DNA of 64,000 nt from Coptis chinensis (Eukaryota; Streptophyta; Magnoliopsida; Ranunculales; Ranunculaceae), in NCBI GenBank assembly GCA_015680905.1, contig CM027381.1, positions 58,966,501 to 59,030,500 on the forward strand, written 5' to 3'. Positions within the stretch are counted from its first letter, which is position 1, and the number at the start of each line of letters is the position of its first letter. Both the position numbers and the translations under genes were made by a program. Below, one piece after another: positions 1 to 10,699 of this stretch. The notes under the pieces are model-generated. The model was not told the origin of the DNA, searched no databases, and worked only from the letters and a program-made list of their open reading frames with translations.

Positions 1-321
1 AAAAATTTACACTAAAGCTCAAACACACAACAATATATTTGTTAAGGTTGCAGCAGAATATTATGATAAAAACAAAACTAATAAAGAACTTGCTATTGTA
101 TAATCCCAAACACTGACCAATCATTGAAAAAAGATAAAGAAGCAGTACAAACACTGGACATTCATGGCATATAGACATATATAGCCTATAGTTAACCGTC
201 AAATTCAATGAAAATTCTTATGGTTTTTTGTGATACATTTTTTTACTCCATTTGCTAATTGTCATGGGATTCAGGTCTAGTGTGCTCTTTAATTGAGAAA
301 AAAAGGGGAAGAACCACATAC

Positions 322-3300
322 CATAATCCTCGCGAGGACGTTGTCCATGGTCCCCTAGTACAGCAGTTACCAACTCCATTGATATGCACATACGGTTCTC
401 CTGAAAGATGGTAAAAGATATGTCATCCTCTTCCGAGAATGTTTGACGAAGTTACCATTGCAAACATGTGTTTATCAATAAGAAGTATGTACGTGACGTC
501 CAGTCAATACGAAGTTCTTTCTTTTGCTCGTACTAATAATGCAAAGTAAGCCAAGTAAGCCTACTGATATACAGAAAAAAGTAAACAATACAGCCAAGCA
601 AGCCCTACCAAGTCTCAACCCTTCAGCTAATGTCCAAGCAAAACAAGCAATCCCACCTATCTACGCATTGCCTTTTATGTATATATATAATTAAAACTGT
701 TAGCGGTATTAGTATTATGTCTTAAAGGGCAGTTTAGTCTTTGTACCTATTTTAGGGTTTATATAAATAATATATGAGGAGGCCAGCTTGAAGTTAAGTG
801 GTCTTTCTCTTTTAAATATCTCTAATTGATGCTCTCAATTCTCTAACTTGGTATCGGAGCAACTTTTTTTTTTTTTTTTTTTTTCTCCTCTTCTCTTTCT
901 TCTTCTTCTTCTCTCTTTTTTTTTTTTTTGGGTTGCAATAACTCTGCTGGTTTGGTGGAAGTTTAGAGAGACTCTCCACTTCCTATGTGGTTTGTTGTTT
1001 CCTTGTGTGTTTGTGCACCCTAGATGAGTTGAAATCGTTAGTATCTAGGGTTGTATCCAGTTTGTAATTGGTGTGGCCTTTTTTTTTTACTGATTTGGTT
1101 GTTTTCTGTGTGGTTGTTTCTGGTATTTTCTGGTGTGAACAATGGATGACGCAGTGAATCCTAAACCTGACTCTAAACAGTCTTTATATTATGTCAACGA
1201 TGATCTCGGTAAGCCCATTACTAATTTTCGTTTAAATGGGAACAATTATCTTTCATGGAGTTATGCTGTTGAACACTTTATTCGTGCGAAAAAAAAATCT
1301 AAAATTCTTACTGATGATCCTCCGAATTCCAATGATTCTACTTATGAAGACTGGATGGCTTCTAACTCTATGGTTTTGACTTGGTTGTGGAATAGTATGG
1401 AGCCAAAAGTTCTTACTAATGTGCAGTTCTTACCCACGGCAAAACAAGTATGGTCATCATTGAAGGAGATGTATTCCCAAGAAAATAATCTATCTCGAAT
1501 TTATAATCTGTTTGAGTCTTTGTTCAAGACAAAACAGGGTGATCAACCTATTGATGAGTACTATAGCACTATGAAAGGACTATGGGAAGAGCTCTTGCTT
1601 TATCAACCATTTACAGTTAATTTGGAGAAGCAACGAGAACAGCGTGAACACTTTCAGGTTGCTTTGTTGCTGCATGGGCTGAATTCTGAGTATAGTGTTT
1701 ACAAGGATCAAATTTTAGCAAGTGAAACGGTACCCTCTGCAGACCTAAGCTTTTTCGCCTTAAGAGAAAAGCGTTTGGAGCATGGTGAGTTTGTTCCCTG
1801 TTGCTAAGGAGTCATCTGCCTTACTCTCTCTCAGGTAATCGTCGTGGTGGGCGAGGAGGTTTTGGTGGTGGTCGAGGCTTTAATGGCCGTGGAGCTCGTG
1901 GTAATTCTGGTTTTGGCAGAGGTAACCGTGGTGGTTTTGGAGGGGCGCCGTGGTCGGTGGGGATAGGTATGATGGTATGCGGCGAGAGGAAGTGCACATA
2001 TTGTGGTAAGGATGGTCACACCGGAGCCATTTTGTTGGGACAAACATGGGAAGCCTGCCTATGCCCATAATGCTTATGATCAAACTTTTGGGTCTTCTGG
2101 CTGGCTTGGACCTTCTAGTGCTTCTCCTCCTTCTGCTTCGCTGAAGTTTTGGGTCAAATTTTGAATCGTCTTAATCGTATTTACGTTTCCTTCACGCAAC
2201 CCACACGGCTACTATGGCAAGTTCCGTAAGTCCGCTAGTTTGGCGGTACCATCTTCCTCTTGGATCATTGATTCAGGAGCTAGTGCTCATATGACCGGTA
2301 ATCCCTCTTTTCTTTCTAATTTTGTGCCAACTAAGACTAGCATGACTTTAGCTGATGGGTCCTCCCGTCCTGTTCTTGGTACCGGTGTTCTTCGTCCTAC
2401 TAAGTTCTTAAATTTGCGGTGAAGAGTCTTTATGTTCCTCATCTTTCATTTAATCTAGTCTCTGTTAGTGAACTTACTAAATCTCTACACCGTTACGTAA
2501 CATTTACTCCCTACCGGTTGTGTGTTTGGGACCTCAAGACGAAGATGACGATTGGTTCGAATGAGCATGATGGGTTATATGTATTGGATGTTGCGAAATC
2601 AAGTTCTGTTTCAGCTTTGAGTGCGTCTGTGTCTCCACTTCAGTGGCATCGTCGTCTTGGTCATCCCTCATTGGTTAAGTTGCGTCAGTTACTTCCTAAG
2701 TTAAGTCCAGTATCTGTTTTAGATTGTGAAGCATGTCAGTTGGGAAAACACCATCGTAGTACGTTTCCCAGTAGGGTTGATAAGAGGTCTTTGGGTCCTT
2801 TTGATGTAGTCCATACGGACATTTGGGGTCCTTCACGAAATAAAAGCTTGTCTGGTTTCTTTTATTTTGTAGTGTTTGTTGATGATTTTTCTAGAATGAC
2901 ATGGCTATATTTGTTAAAGGATCGTACTGAGCTACCTCGTGCTTTGTTCAATTTTTACAATGAAGTTGCGACTCAGTTTGATAAAAAAATTAAAATTATT
3001 CGCTCACAATGCCTTAGAGTATACTTTCGGTCTTGTGTACCTACATTTTTGTGAAGATCGAGGTGTTATTCATCAAACCACTTGTCCCCACACCTCTCAA
3101 TGAGAATGGAGTTGTCGAAACGCTCGTCATTTACTTTCGATGTTACTTTCGCACTATGATGTTTTGCCATGGGGGTTTCTAAGCCATATTGGAGTGATTA
3201 CGTTTCAAATTATCTCATTAATCGTATGCCATCGTGCGTTCTTGATGGTCGATCTCCTTTTGCATTGATGTATCCTACTCGGTCATCTTATGGTTTGCCA

Positions 3301-6300
3301 CCTCGAGTGTTTGGTTGTGTTCATTCATGGTCATGACAAATTAGATCCTCGGTCTATAAAGTGTGTTTTTGTGGGTTACTCACGCACTTTCAAAAGCGGT
3401 ATTATTTGTTATAGTCCATTACTCGTCGCTATTATGTCGGTCTTTGATGTTACTTTCTTTGAGTCTACTTCCTATTTCTGGAGGGCAGTTGTTTGATCCA
3501 AATTTAGTGTCTTGTCGTGAGGGGAGTTACTTAATCTGCTACCCCCAACCGGTTGTTCCCATTCCAGTTGTACCTTCGAGGAGGTGCCTCCCGCGACCTA
3601 TTATGCCCCAATGCGGAGGAGGGCCTAGTCGCGTGTTCCTATTACAACCGTTAGGGGGTCCATGCCTATTTATGCTCAATATCATCGTATTTTTCCTCGA
3701 AGAAAGTTACTAATGTTGAATCTACCCCCGTTACTCTTGTTGAACCAAAAAAAAAAAACGTCATCTTCTTTTAGAGGCTCCTCCGGTTCGTGTTGTACAA
3801 CAACTACGACTCGAGTTGAACCCATTGCTAAACGGACCGTGTCTAAGTCTCCTTATCCTATCTCTCGGTTTGTTTCATTACATCGTGTTTGCTCCCGGTT
3901 TTCGTGATTTTGCTTTGTCTGCGTGTCTTACGTTTTACGTTCCTCGTCCCTACCCAAGCACTAGCTTCTTACTTTGGACATTAGCCATGAAAGAGGAAAT
4001 CTCATTCATGAGAATAAGACTTGGGACCTTATGCCTCTTCCACCGGGAAAGAACACACGCTTGGATGTAGGTGGGTTTTCACAGTGAAGTACCTCCCCGG
4101 ATGGTTACGTTGAGCCCACGAGGCACGTTTGGTTGCTAAAGGGGTACACTTTCGGACATATGGGGTTGATTATATGGAGACATTTTCTCCTGTTGCTTTC
4201 GGCTTAACTCTGTTAGGATTTTACTTTATTCAGGGTTGGCCTCTTTATCGGCTTGACATTAAAAATGCCTTCTTGCATGGTGTGTTACAAGAAGAGGTGT
4301 ATATGGATCAGCCACCCGGGTTTGTTGTCCCTGGAAAGGAGAATATGGTGTGCAAGTTGAAAAAGGCTATTTATGGATTGAAGCAGTCACCTCGTGCTTG
4401 GTTTGATAGGTTTAGTTCTGTGGTTATCCAGTTTGGTTTTCATCGATCTGTCTCTGATCATTCTGTGTTTGTTCGACATTCCGCGTCTGGCACTATTGTC
4501 CTGATTGTATATGTTGATGATATCATTATTTCTGGTAGTGATGCAATAGGTATTTCTCATTTGAAACAGTATTTGGGGCAGCATTTTCATACGAAGGATT
4601 TAGGTATCCTTCGGTACTTTCTTGGGATTGAGGTTGCTCGTTCCAATGAAGGTATTAGTTTGTCGCAACGTAAGTATGTGTTGGATCTTCTTAGTGAGGC
4701 GGGGCTTCTTGGATCGAGCAGTGTTGATACCCCCATGGATCCTACCGAAGCTTCATCATGCCGAGGGGGAGGTGTTTTCGATTGTAGTCGGTATCGTCAC
4801 CTTGTTGGTCGTCTTATCTATCTTCGCGGACTTCGTCCGGATATTACTTATCAATTGGAGTAGTTAGTAAGTTCATGCACGCTCCCATATTTCTCATCGA
4901 ATGTTATTATTATTCTAAGATATCCGGGGGTTCTCCGGTAATGGACTTCTTTATCGCCTTCCGCATACACTAGATATTTGTGGGTTTTCGGATCTTGATT
5001 AGGCGGTGATCCTACGGTCGCAAACATTGTACATTTGTTGGAGGAAATTTAGTCACTTGGCGCAAAGAAACAAAGTGTTGTAGAGTTCGGTCCAATGAAA
5101 GCGGAGTATCGCTATGGCTCACACGGCTTCAGATGATTTGGGTTCGGTCTCTCTTGTTAGAAATGGATGTTCATGCTCCTTCTCCTATGTATTTATGACA
5201 ATCAAGTCAGCGATCTATATAGCTAGTAACCCAAAGTGTTCCATGAGCGCACCAAAACATATCGAGGTTGATTGTCACCGTTAAATGATTTAATGATGTC
5301 CAAGCAGATTGTTACTCCTTATGTGAAGTCTAAATCACTAGGTGATATTCTTACCAAACCTTTGGCTCGACCTAGTTTTTCAACTATGTGTTCCAAGTCG
5401 GGCATGTTTGACTTGTATGCTCCCTTGAGGGGGGAGTGTTAGCGGTATTAGTATTATGTCTTAAAGGGCAGTTTAGTCTTTGTACCTATTTTAGGGTTTA
5501 TATAAATAATATATGAGGAGGCCAGCTTGAAGTTAAGTGGTCTTTCTCTTTTCTGCTCTCTCACCATGACTCTTTTTCTCTCCTCTCTCTAATTGATGCT
5601 CTCAATTCTCTAACTAAAACTTTATTCCCATACACCCTTAAATCCCCTTTTCCCACTAAAGGTGGGATTTGATCCCAAGACCTTAGGCCAACCCTCCAAA
5701 GGATCAACTCCTGAACTCTCTGAAAACTATAGACCACTGAAAACTATAGACACGGTGACATTCCCCTGTATCACCAAGACTCAACAAAGTGTCATCACTC
5801 TCGATCTAGCAAAGACCAACAAAATCGCTAGGGTAGTAAACTTTATAGCCAGTTTCTGGAGCAAGTAAACGGAATAAATTCCAAACAAGTAAGCAAATTC
5901 AACAATCAACCAAGAAATCCAGGAGACTCGACTTCGCGAAGGACAACCTAACAAAACAGGAGTCAGAGATTCTGCATATCTCATGCACAGATGACAAATT
6001 TTGATTGTAATCTTTCCCTACCTTCTCAAATTATTTAAGCTGACCTGACTATGATCTTTTTAAACACTTACAGTTGAAGATTTGAAGCTCATTGAATGGT
6101 CCAAGTCTTCCTTTGGAAGGTTTTTAAAATCAGTTGGATAAAACAGAATAAATCCCTATTAGTAGAAATCAGCAAGAGAGGCAACCTAAAAAGAGAGCTT
6201 GAAAACTAAATAAGAAAAGAGTTCTGACCACAACAGCAGGTGCAAGTCCCTGGGAGCATTGTGTTGACCACTCTTCTCCGACATATCTATCTTCAATACT

Positions 6301-7966
6301 ATTATCCTCCTTTATCTCCAAATCTACATAGAGAAGAAATGTCCCCTTGCGCGAGAAGCTCTTCAATGCCCTAGGGGTTTTCATAGGAGTTCAACCAACG
6401 CAGGTGTAGAGACTAGAGAGAGCAACTACAATTGTTTTCTTATGTATTATGTACTACAGAATGCATTAACTTCCCAATAAATTGTACACCTTCTCAAAAA
6501 CCAGTTTCCTTGGATGTTATTGGTATCTCACTCCCCCCCCAACCCACACACACGAATCAGAACCCACTAATGGGTTCATAACTGCTGTACTCTCATTTGC
6601 CACATTCTTTCTTACGCCAGGAAAGTTGAATGGGTTCATAACTGCTGTACTCTCATTTGCCACATTCTTTCTTACGCCAGGAAAGTTGACATCTATTACC
6701 ATCATTTACCTCGCCCTCAGGAGAAATGGAGACTCTTCCTTAACTAGGAGTAACTTTTGTAAATCCCAACGCTCCCAGTCTTGTTGGCATAATCTCATGT
6801 AGGAAGACCTTAAGAGAATAATCAAAATAATTTTCCATCTGTGCGGCACGGGCAGCATCTTCGAGAGAGGAACACAAGCACCACTGTCTGCTATGTCAAT
6901 GCATAACTTTTGTTCACAAACCCCATATTTCAGATAATCTGAACCTTTTTCAGCACCCATAGAACTGAAAAATCCTAGGGTTTCAACATTTCATTCATCC
7001 TTCAGCAAATCAAAAGAAGCAGCCAGAGAAACCAGTGCAAACTGATTAAGGGAAGAAAACCAAAGCAGGAACAGTCTACAGAGAAAAAGGAAAAGGCTAA
7101 TAACGATTGGAAGAAGAAAGGAGGAAACTATTCCGGAATTTAAGGCCAGGGATAACAGAGTAAAAGGGTGTACAAACCACGATTTACAGAGTAAGAGGAA
7201 ACAATCATCACTCAGAGGATGAAGGGTGTAACTACTTGAGGAATGGAGAGGGATAATGGAGAAAGGGAAGAGGTCGCCTGAAAGCGGGTCGTTCAGAAAC
7301 CAGAAACCATGATTTATATTTCAAAATCTTTAGAAATATTTTCATGAGACCACTCAATACTATAAGGTAACAGGGTTTGGCCAGAGAACCACAAGGTCCT
7401 ATTGAATAAAAATGCAAAGAACTTGAAAATGAATACGCAATCCTTTACACATATTGATGTAGAACATGAGTTTGTTTCTTTCAAGGTTCGGTGGTCAAAC
7501 CCATGGTCGTGTAGGAGTCCATTAGCTAGTTGTGGACACATGTCTGTTTTCTATTAGTTTCTAGGTTTAGTATAAATAAAAGGGCTTGTAATTAGGGTTA
7601 TTCAGTGTTGAAGTTTATGAGTTGTGAGATTCAATAAAAGAGAGATTTTTAAGTCTTCTTTGTTTTGTTTAATTCAAGAGTAGATTTAATAAACTGAAGC
7701 TTCTGCCAGTTTAATCTACATCACATATGTACATGCAACAACACCCTCTCCAAGGCAACGGTAAAATGAGAACAATACTTACATTTCTAGCTCTATTAAT
7801 TTTGATCATATGCCCATGCATTTTAGCATTCTTCACAATAATTGTTGTTCTTTCCGATACCCATTTCTTTAATTTACAATACATGTCCACATTGCATATT
7901 GACCTAGATAGTTATTGCTTGTCTAATCATATGAATTGCAGTACACAATCAAACATTATTATGCGG

Positions 7967-8000
<34 letters not shown>

Positions 8001-10484
8001 ACCATGAAAATAATCCCTAGTCTCAAAAACCAAACAATCGTACAAAAATCAACATCTAAATTAACAATGTCATACAGTATCCAAACAAGTTAAGTCCATC
8101 AAGAGTCTAGAATTATGTACACTGATGTCGATAAGGGCCTTGGACAAGGGCATCTACCAATGATGTCGACAATTTAAATGTATAACAACAGAGTAATAGG
8201 TTATTACCAATGTTTCTGTCAGTTTAAGCCTGAAGCGTTATAATTATTAGTTATCCTGTAAACTTGGTTGTAAAGTTTTCTTTTCGAACTGTATATTTCA
8301 GGAATAACAGTTAATAGCAAAAGTAAAAGGCTTAGAACAAAAGTTATATCAAGTTACTAATCAGATTTGAGTAATGCATTACATCACTTACCTCAAGAAA
8401 CTTATTGAACTCGGCTTGCTTTTTAAATGCTTTGATGCCCCACGCATCGCGAAACATTCTTCCAAGAACAAAAACACCAACAGCTGTATATCTGCAGTAA
8501 CAAATACTGTATATTAGCTCCAAACTCCAATGCAGACACTTGCACCAGAGCACAGGCAATCATGTGAAGAGAAGTGTGAACAAATAAATGAAGTTCACAC
8601 AGCCAAAAAGGGAACAAGAAGAAATGAGGATTTAATGAATCGAACGTACATATTTCCAAAGCTGTTCTTGGCATATGCTCCACCTTCATTCCCCGCATAC
8701 ATAAAGAGCGACCCGGAGTGTTTGAGAGATACCTATAAGAAAATAATGCATCAAATTACAAATAGCTCAAAGATAATCAACCAAACAGATATATTCAACA
8801 TCGAAAACATTTCCCACAAAGACTACCTAAACAATTGGCCATATATACATTAAGTGTGGACCCTTTTTATTTTTTCTTGGAGATGATTTCCATGGTATGG
8901 AGAACATATTCCTAGAAAATCAGTACATAGTTCATTGTGTAGGTTGTAGATGTCAAGGAAGCCTGACTATATACACTCCACAAAGAAGCATCAAATGTCA
9001 CTTGGATAAATGGAGAAAACATAGGTATGAAGTTCCAGGCATAACGAAGCAAGAAACGCCAAAGTTCTCACAGGCATGTCAAGCCAACTTACCATGACGA
9101 GACGATAGCCCGAAGTAAAAGCAATCAGGTAAAAAATAAAGAAGTGAGAATTTTAAACCAATACCTCCATGGTAGCCAAGCCCTTGGAGACCATCTCTAT
9201 CATCCTTGTCCTGACCTGTAAACAAACAGAAAATCACCAATTAATAGTACTAGTTGACGCGGTCAGCTCAAGACCAAACCACTTTTGAACTAGGAAAATA
9301 AAAAATAAAAACCGAAGAGCATGTATGTTTACCAAATTATATTGAATACTGTTTGCAGAGACAGATACTACAAATGACCATGAGCTGAGAAAAAGGGGCC
9401 AGCCAAGGCAAATAAATTTAAACGAGAGAGTAAATGGGTTAAAAGTTCAAGTAACCTGATTCTGTCAAATTTTCTAAAAAGGTATCATACTGAAACAAAT
9501 CTTACATGCCTAGACTTCATAAACAACACTATTTTTGCAAGATACACAATAAGACAATGAAAACCAAAAATTATTGAAGACCCAGAAGAGAACTCTGGAG
9601 GAAAACCAGTAAGTAAACTGGTTAGAGCGTCATTGTTGTCAAGCGTGCTGGTAATCGCGCAGTCTTCGGAGGTGAGATGGGTGGAGCCAAGGCAGTGACT
9701 CTTGTTGAAAATCAGGGAGGTCAGAAAAGCAATGTTAATCATACGCCCCAGCACCTCAACCACAAAAAGAAATGAAAGTGGTCTACCTGCCTAATGCCAA
9801 TCTACTCCTAATGAAACCATCCGGCAAACCCATTAATAAGGCTCGATAAAGATACTAAAGACACACACATTGTACTCCATCTCCTTCACCTACACCCACA
9901 TCCCATGTGTCTCATCGCACATGCTCATAAACTACAGTCAAAACGATTTCACAAACTACACCAGGCATGCCACTGACCTCATCTAAAACCCGTGAACCTT
10001 ATAAACAACACATTGCAAATAATCATATACACATTACTCACTATCCTAAAACTGCACAAAGGGGCCACTAATAATTACATGCAATAACATAGTAGCATTT
10101 TCACAAACAAGTGCAATAAACATTACATTGAATATACATGTATATAAAAAGTATAAAGTTACCTCATGGTCGGATTTCTCATTCTCAAACTTAGGATAAA
10201 AGGTAGCTCTAATTTGAGAAGAAGTAAAAGCACAACCATCATCCACATTAAAATCCTTAACAAATTTATCCACGTCATCATTCCCTTTTTTACTATTAAT
10301 ATTCATATCATTAAGCTTCATTGTTATATCTACTTCTTTCCATTTCTGCCCTTCGTTAGAACCACCGCCACCTTTCCCCTGTGTGTCAAAATATACAAAA
10401 TATATTAATTTAACTAATTAATATTATTATTATTACGTATTGTTATTATTATTATTATTATTTAAGTACCTGATGATTTGGCAT
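322..10484 (-). CDS. RNL: tRNA ligase RNL, 5' six exons (gene continues off the left edge)
   Basis: Plant tRNA ligase joins tRNA halves after intron removal and also splices bZIP60 mRNA in the unfolded protein response. This is family knowledge; the full protein is about 1,100 residues with ligase, kinase and cyclic phosphodiesterase domains. Six exons join in phase with GT-AG borders: 10484-10470, 10378-10163, 9215-9165, 8732-8650, 8491-8392 and 400-322. They encode 181 residues from the N-terminal ligase domain. Recognisable blocks are QIRATFYPKFENEK, RTRMIEMVSKGLAT, SLKHSGSLFMYAG, AKNSFGNIYTAVGVFVLGR and CISMELVTAVLGDHGQRP. The lysine of SLKHSG (model residue 98) aligns, from memory, with adenylated Lys152 of Arabidopsis RNL. 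The start is the first ATG; the variable N-terminus is about 50 residues shorter than in Arabidopsis. No stop or frameshift is visible. Intron 5 is 7,991 bp and contains transposons. Later exons lie outside the window. Confidence 0.88.
698..848 (+). repeat. 5' LTR of the copia element (151 bp)
   Basis: It begins TGTTAGCGG and ends CTAACT. It matches the 3' LTR base for base except for one indel that makes it 28 bp shorter near its 3' end. A TATATAAATAA stretch at about 760-770 is the likely promoter core. Confidence 0.93.
849..860 (+). other. Primer-binding site of the copia element
   Basis: TGGTATCGGAGC directly follows the 5' LTR. It differs by one base from TGGTATCAGAGC, the usual copia primer site complementary to the 3' end of initiator methionine tRNA. 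Confidence 0.9.
1142..1807 (+). pseudogene. Copia gag, N-terminal part (UBN2-type)
   Basis: This 221-residue reading frame encodes the retrotransposon capsid protein region. It has the copia gag start (NYLSWSYAVEHFIRAKKK) and the UBN2 hallmarks W-x-SLKEMYSQENNLSRIYNL and DEYYSTMKGLWEELLLYQP. In intact relatives the frame runs on through a Gly/Arg-rich tail and a CCHC zinc knuckle into the polyprotein. Here it stops at 1807 after FVPCC. The start follows an unusually T-rich leader after the primer-binding site. Assignment to the family is secure; function is lost because the polyprotein is interrupted. Confidence 0.88.
1801..2070 (+). pseudogene. Copia gag C-terminus: Gly/Arg-rich tail and broken zinc knuckle
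   Basis: This 89-residue frame overlaps the end of the gag frame. It contains repeated RGG/GFGG motifs followed by CTYCGKDGHT, the first part of a CCHC nucleic-acid-binding knuckle (Cys-x2-Cys-x4-His). The final cysteine is out of register and the frame ends soon after, so a frameshift separates it from both gag and protease. Read alone it could be mistaken for a Gly-rich RNA-binding protein, but its place between gag and protease shows what it is. Confidence 0.8.
2240..2422 (+). pseudogene. Copia aspartic protease fragment
   Basis: The frame carries SSWIIDSGASAHMTG, the copia protease active site (catalytic Asp in DSGA), followed by LADGSSRPVLGTGVL, which matches the next part of the fold. 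In active elements this enzyme cleaves the Gag-Pol polyprotein. The frame ends at 2422 and continues in another frame at 2419, so a frameshift separates it from integrase. Confidence 0.87.
2419..3054 (+). pseudogene. Copia GAG-pre-integrase and integrase N-terminal half
   Basis: It opens with SLYVPHLSFNLVSVSELTK, the end of the protease-linker region. WHRRLGHPSLVKLRQLLPK follows (the HHCC zinc-binding domain, with CEACQLGKHHRSTF as its cysteine pair). Then comes the integrase core start DVVHTDIWGPSR, with the first catalytic Asp in the HTDIWGP block, and VVFVDDFSRMTWLYLLKDR, which contains the second core motif. The frame is lost at 3054. About 230 bases of further integrase sequence are recognisable but frameshifted (for example around 3080-3130, the Asn-Gly-Val-Val-Glu block). 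Confidence 0.88.
4129..4863 (+). pseudogene. Copia reverse transcriptase
   Basis: This 244-residue frame encodes most of the RVT_2-type reverse transcriptase. Visible motifs are DYMETFSPVA, YRLDIKNAFLHGVLQEEVYM (first catalytic Asp), QPPGFV, LKKAIYGLKQSPRAWF, and YVDDIIISG, the catalytic YVDD box. LGILRYFLGIEV and SQRKYVLDLL follow, typical of the thumb and connection. The region between integrase and this frame (3055-4128) is rich in small indels. The frame ends near PDITYQLE, where RNase H should begin. It is the best-preserved domain but is not linked in frame to the others. Confidence 0.92.
4864..5426 (+). pseudogene. Copia RNase H remnant and 3' end
   Basis: Out-of-frame traces of the RNase H domain can be read, including a piece resembling KAEYRYMAHTASD near 5098-5130. 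Near 5340-5430 there is a decayed LGDILTKPLARPSF block, which marks the end of copia Pol. Many indels and stops are present. The stretch leads directly to the polypurine tract and the 3' LTR. Confidence 0.7.
5427..5436 (+). other. Polypurine tract of the copia element
   Basis: GAGGGGGGAG lies immediately before the 3' LTR, the usual site for priming plus-strand DNA synthesis. Confidence 0.88.
5437..5615 (+). repeat. 3' LTR of the copia element (179 bp)
   Basis: It begins TGTTAGCGG, ends CTAACT and is followed by the target duplication AAAAC. It matches the 5' LTR at every aligned base apart from one indel of net 28 bp. Confidence 0.93.
6569..6688. repeat. Exact 60-bp tandem duplication
   Basis: Two perfect head-to-tail copies (6569-6628 and 6629-6688) start AATGGGTTCATAACTGCTG. 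The unit is a multiple of three, so it is open on both strands, but no protein family is recognisable. Confidence 0.95.
6742..6960 (-). other. Coding-like stretch, unrecognised
   Basis: On the minus strand one frame reads SLEDAARAAQMENYFDYSLK and then VFLHEIMPTRLGALGFTKV before a stop near 6742. An overlapping frame starts with ATG at 6960 and reads MGAEKGSDYLKYGVCEQKLC. The composition looks like real exons rather than random AT-rich sequence, but I do not recognise the family. It may be a captured gene piece left by a DNA transposon inside RNL intron 5. No target duplication or inverted repeat was found to prove that. Confidence 0.3.
7455..7723 (+). mobile_element. Solo LTR (269 bp) in RNL intron 5
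   Basis: It begins TGATGTAGA and ends TCTACATCA, a perfect 9-base inverted terminus. It is flanked by a perfect 5-bp target duplication CATAT (7450-7454 and 7724-7728). Inside are a TATAAATAA promoter core near 7571 and an AATAAA signal near 7633. No internal retrotransposon sequence adjoins it, so it is what remains after LTR-LTR recombination. The terminal sequence suggests a copia-type LTR. Confidence 0.88.
7966..8000. repeat. Long poly(A) tract
   Basis: An uninterrupted A run of over 30 bases lies in RNL intron 5. It gives a spurious poly-lysine reading frame. It may be the tail of an unrecognised retroposon. Confidence 0.85.
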
Positions 10485-10590
10485 TGAATAAGAAGAAAAT
10501 GAAGTGAGATGAAAAGATTTTGGAATAGTGAGTTTCTTGAATAAAAATGAGGTTATGATTCTTTGCCTGACATTCATTCGGTTCAATTTT

Positions 10591-10599
10591 TTATATACT
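10591..10599 (-). promoter_or_regulatory. Probable TATA box of RNL
   Basis: The minus strand reads TATATAA about 110 bases before the first RNL ATG at 10484, a normal distance for a plant promoter with a short leader. The leader between them is AT-rich and has no earlier ATG in frame. The assignment rests on position and motif only. Confidence 0.4.
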
Positions 10600-10699
10600 C
10601 TTATTATAAGAACCAACGTGGAATGCAACTTATAAGTCGGTTGTTGTTGGCAGGCGGTGGGTAGCGAGAGTGTGTGTGGGTGTTGTAATGGACTTTTTT

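Larger units (their letters stand above)
698..5615 (+). mobile_element. Ty1/copia LTR retrotransposon, complete ends, defective genes
   Basis: The element has direct LTRs, a primer-binding site matching initiator methionine tRNA, a polypurine tract, and a 5-bp target duplication AAAAC at 693-697 and 5616-5620. Gene order gag, protease, integrase, reverse transcriptase is that of copia elements. All reading frames are broken. It lies inside RNL intron 5, antisense to that gene. The LTRs show no base substitution outside one indel, so insertion looks recent although the coding part is old or damaged. Confidence 0.95.
5621..7449. other. RNL intron 5 between the two retrotransposon insertions, no clear gene
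   Basis: No exon of RNL falls here. The segment is AT-rich non-coding DNA with one exact 60-bp tandem duplication and one coding-like minus-strand stretch, both listed separately. Nothing else can be supported. Confidence 0.6.

Noticed and set aside
1801-2070. Gly/Arg-rich frame that looks like an RNA-binding protein
   Set aside because: It lies between gag and protease of the copia element and continues into a zinc knuckle, so it is a piece of Gag.
7727-8020. Lysine-rich 97-codon frame
   Set aside because: Its lysines are the poly(A) tract at 7966-8000; there is no family match and it lies in an RNL intron.
9485-9763. Minus-strand 92-codon frame as an extra RNL exon
   Set aside because: It lies in intron 2; exons 2 and 3 join in phase without it and it matches no part of the ligase.
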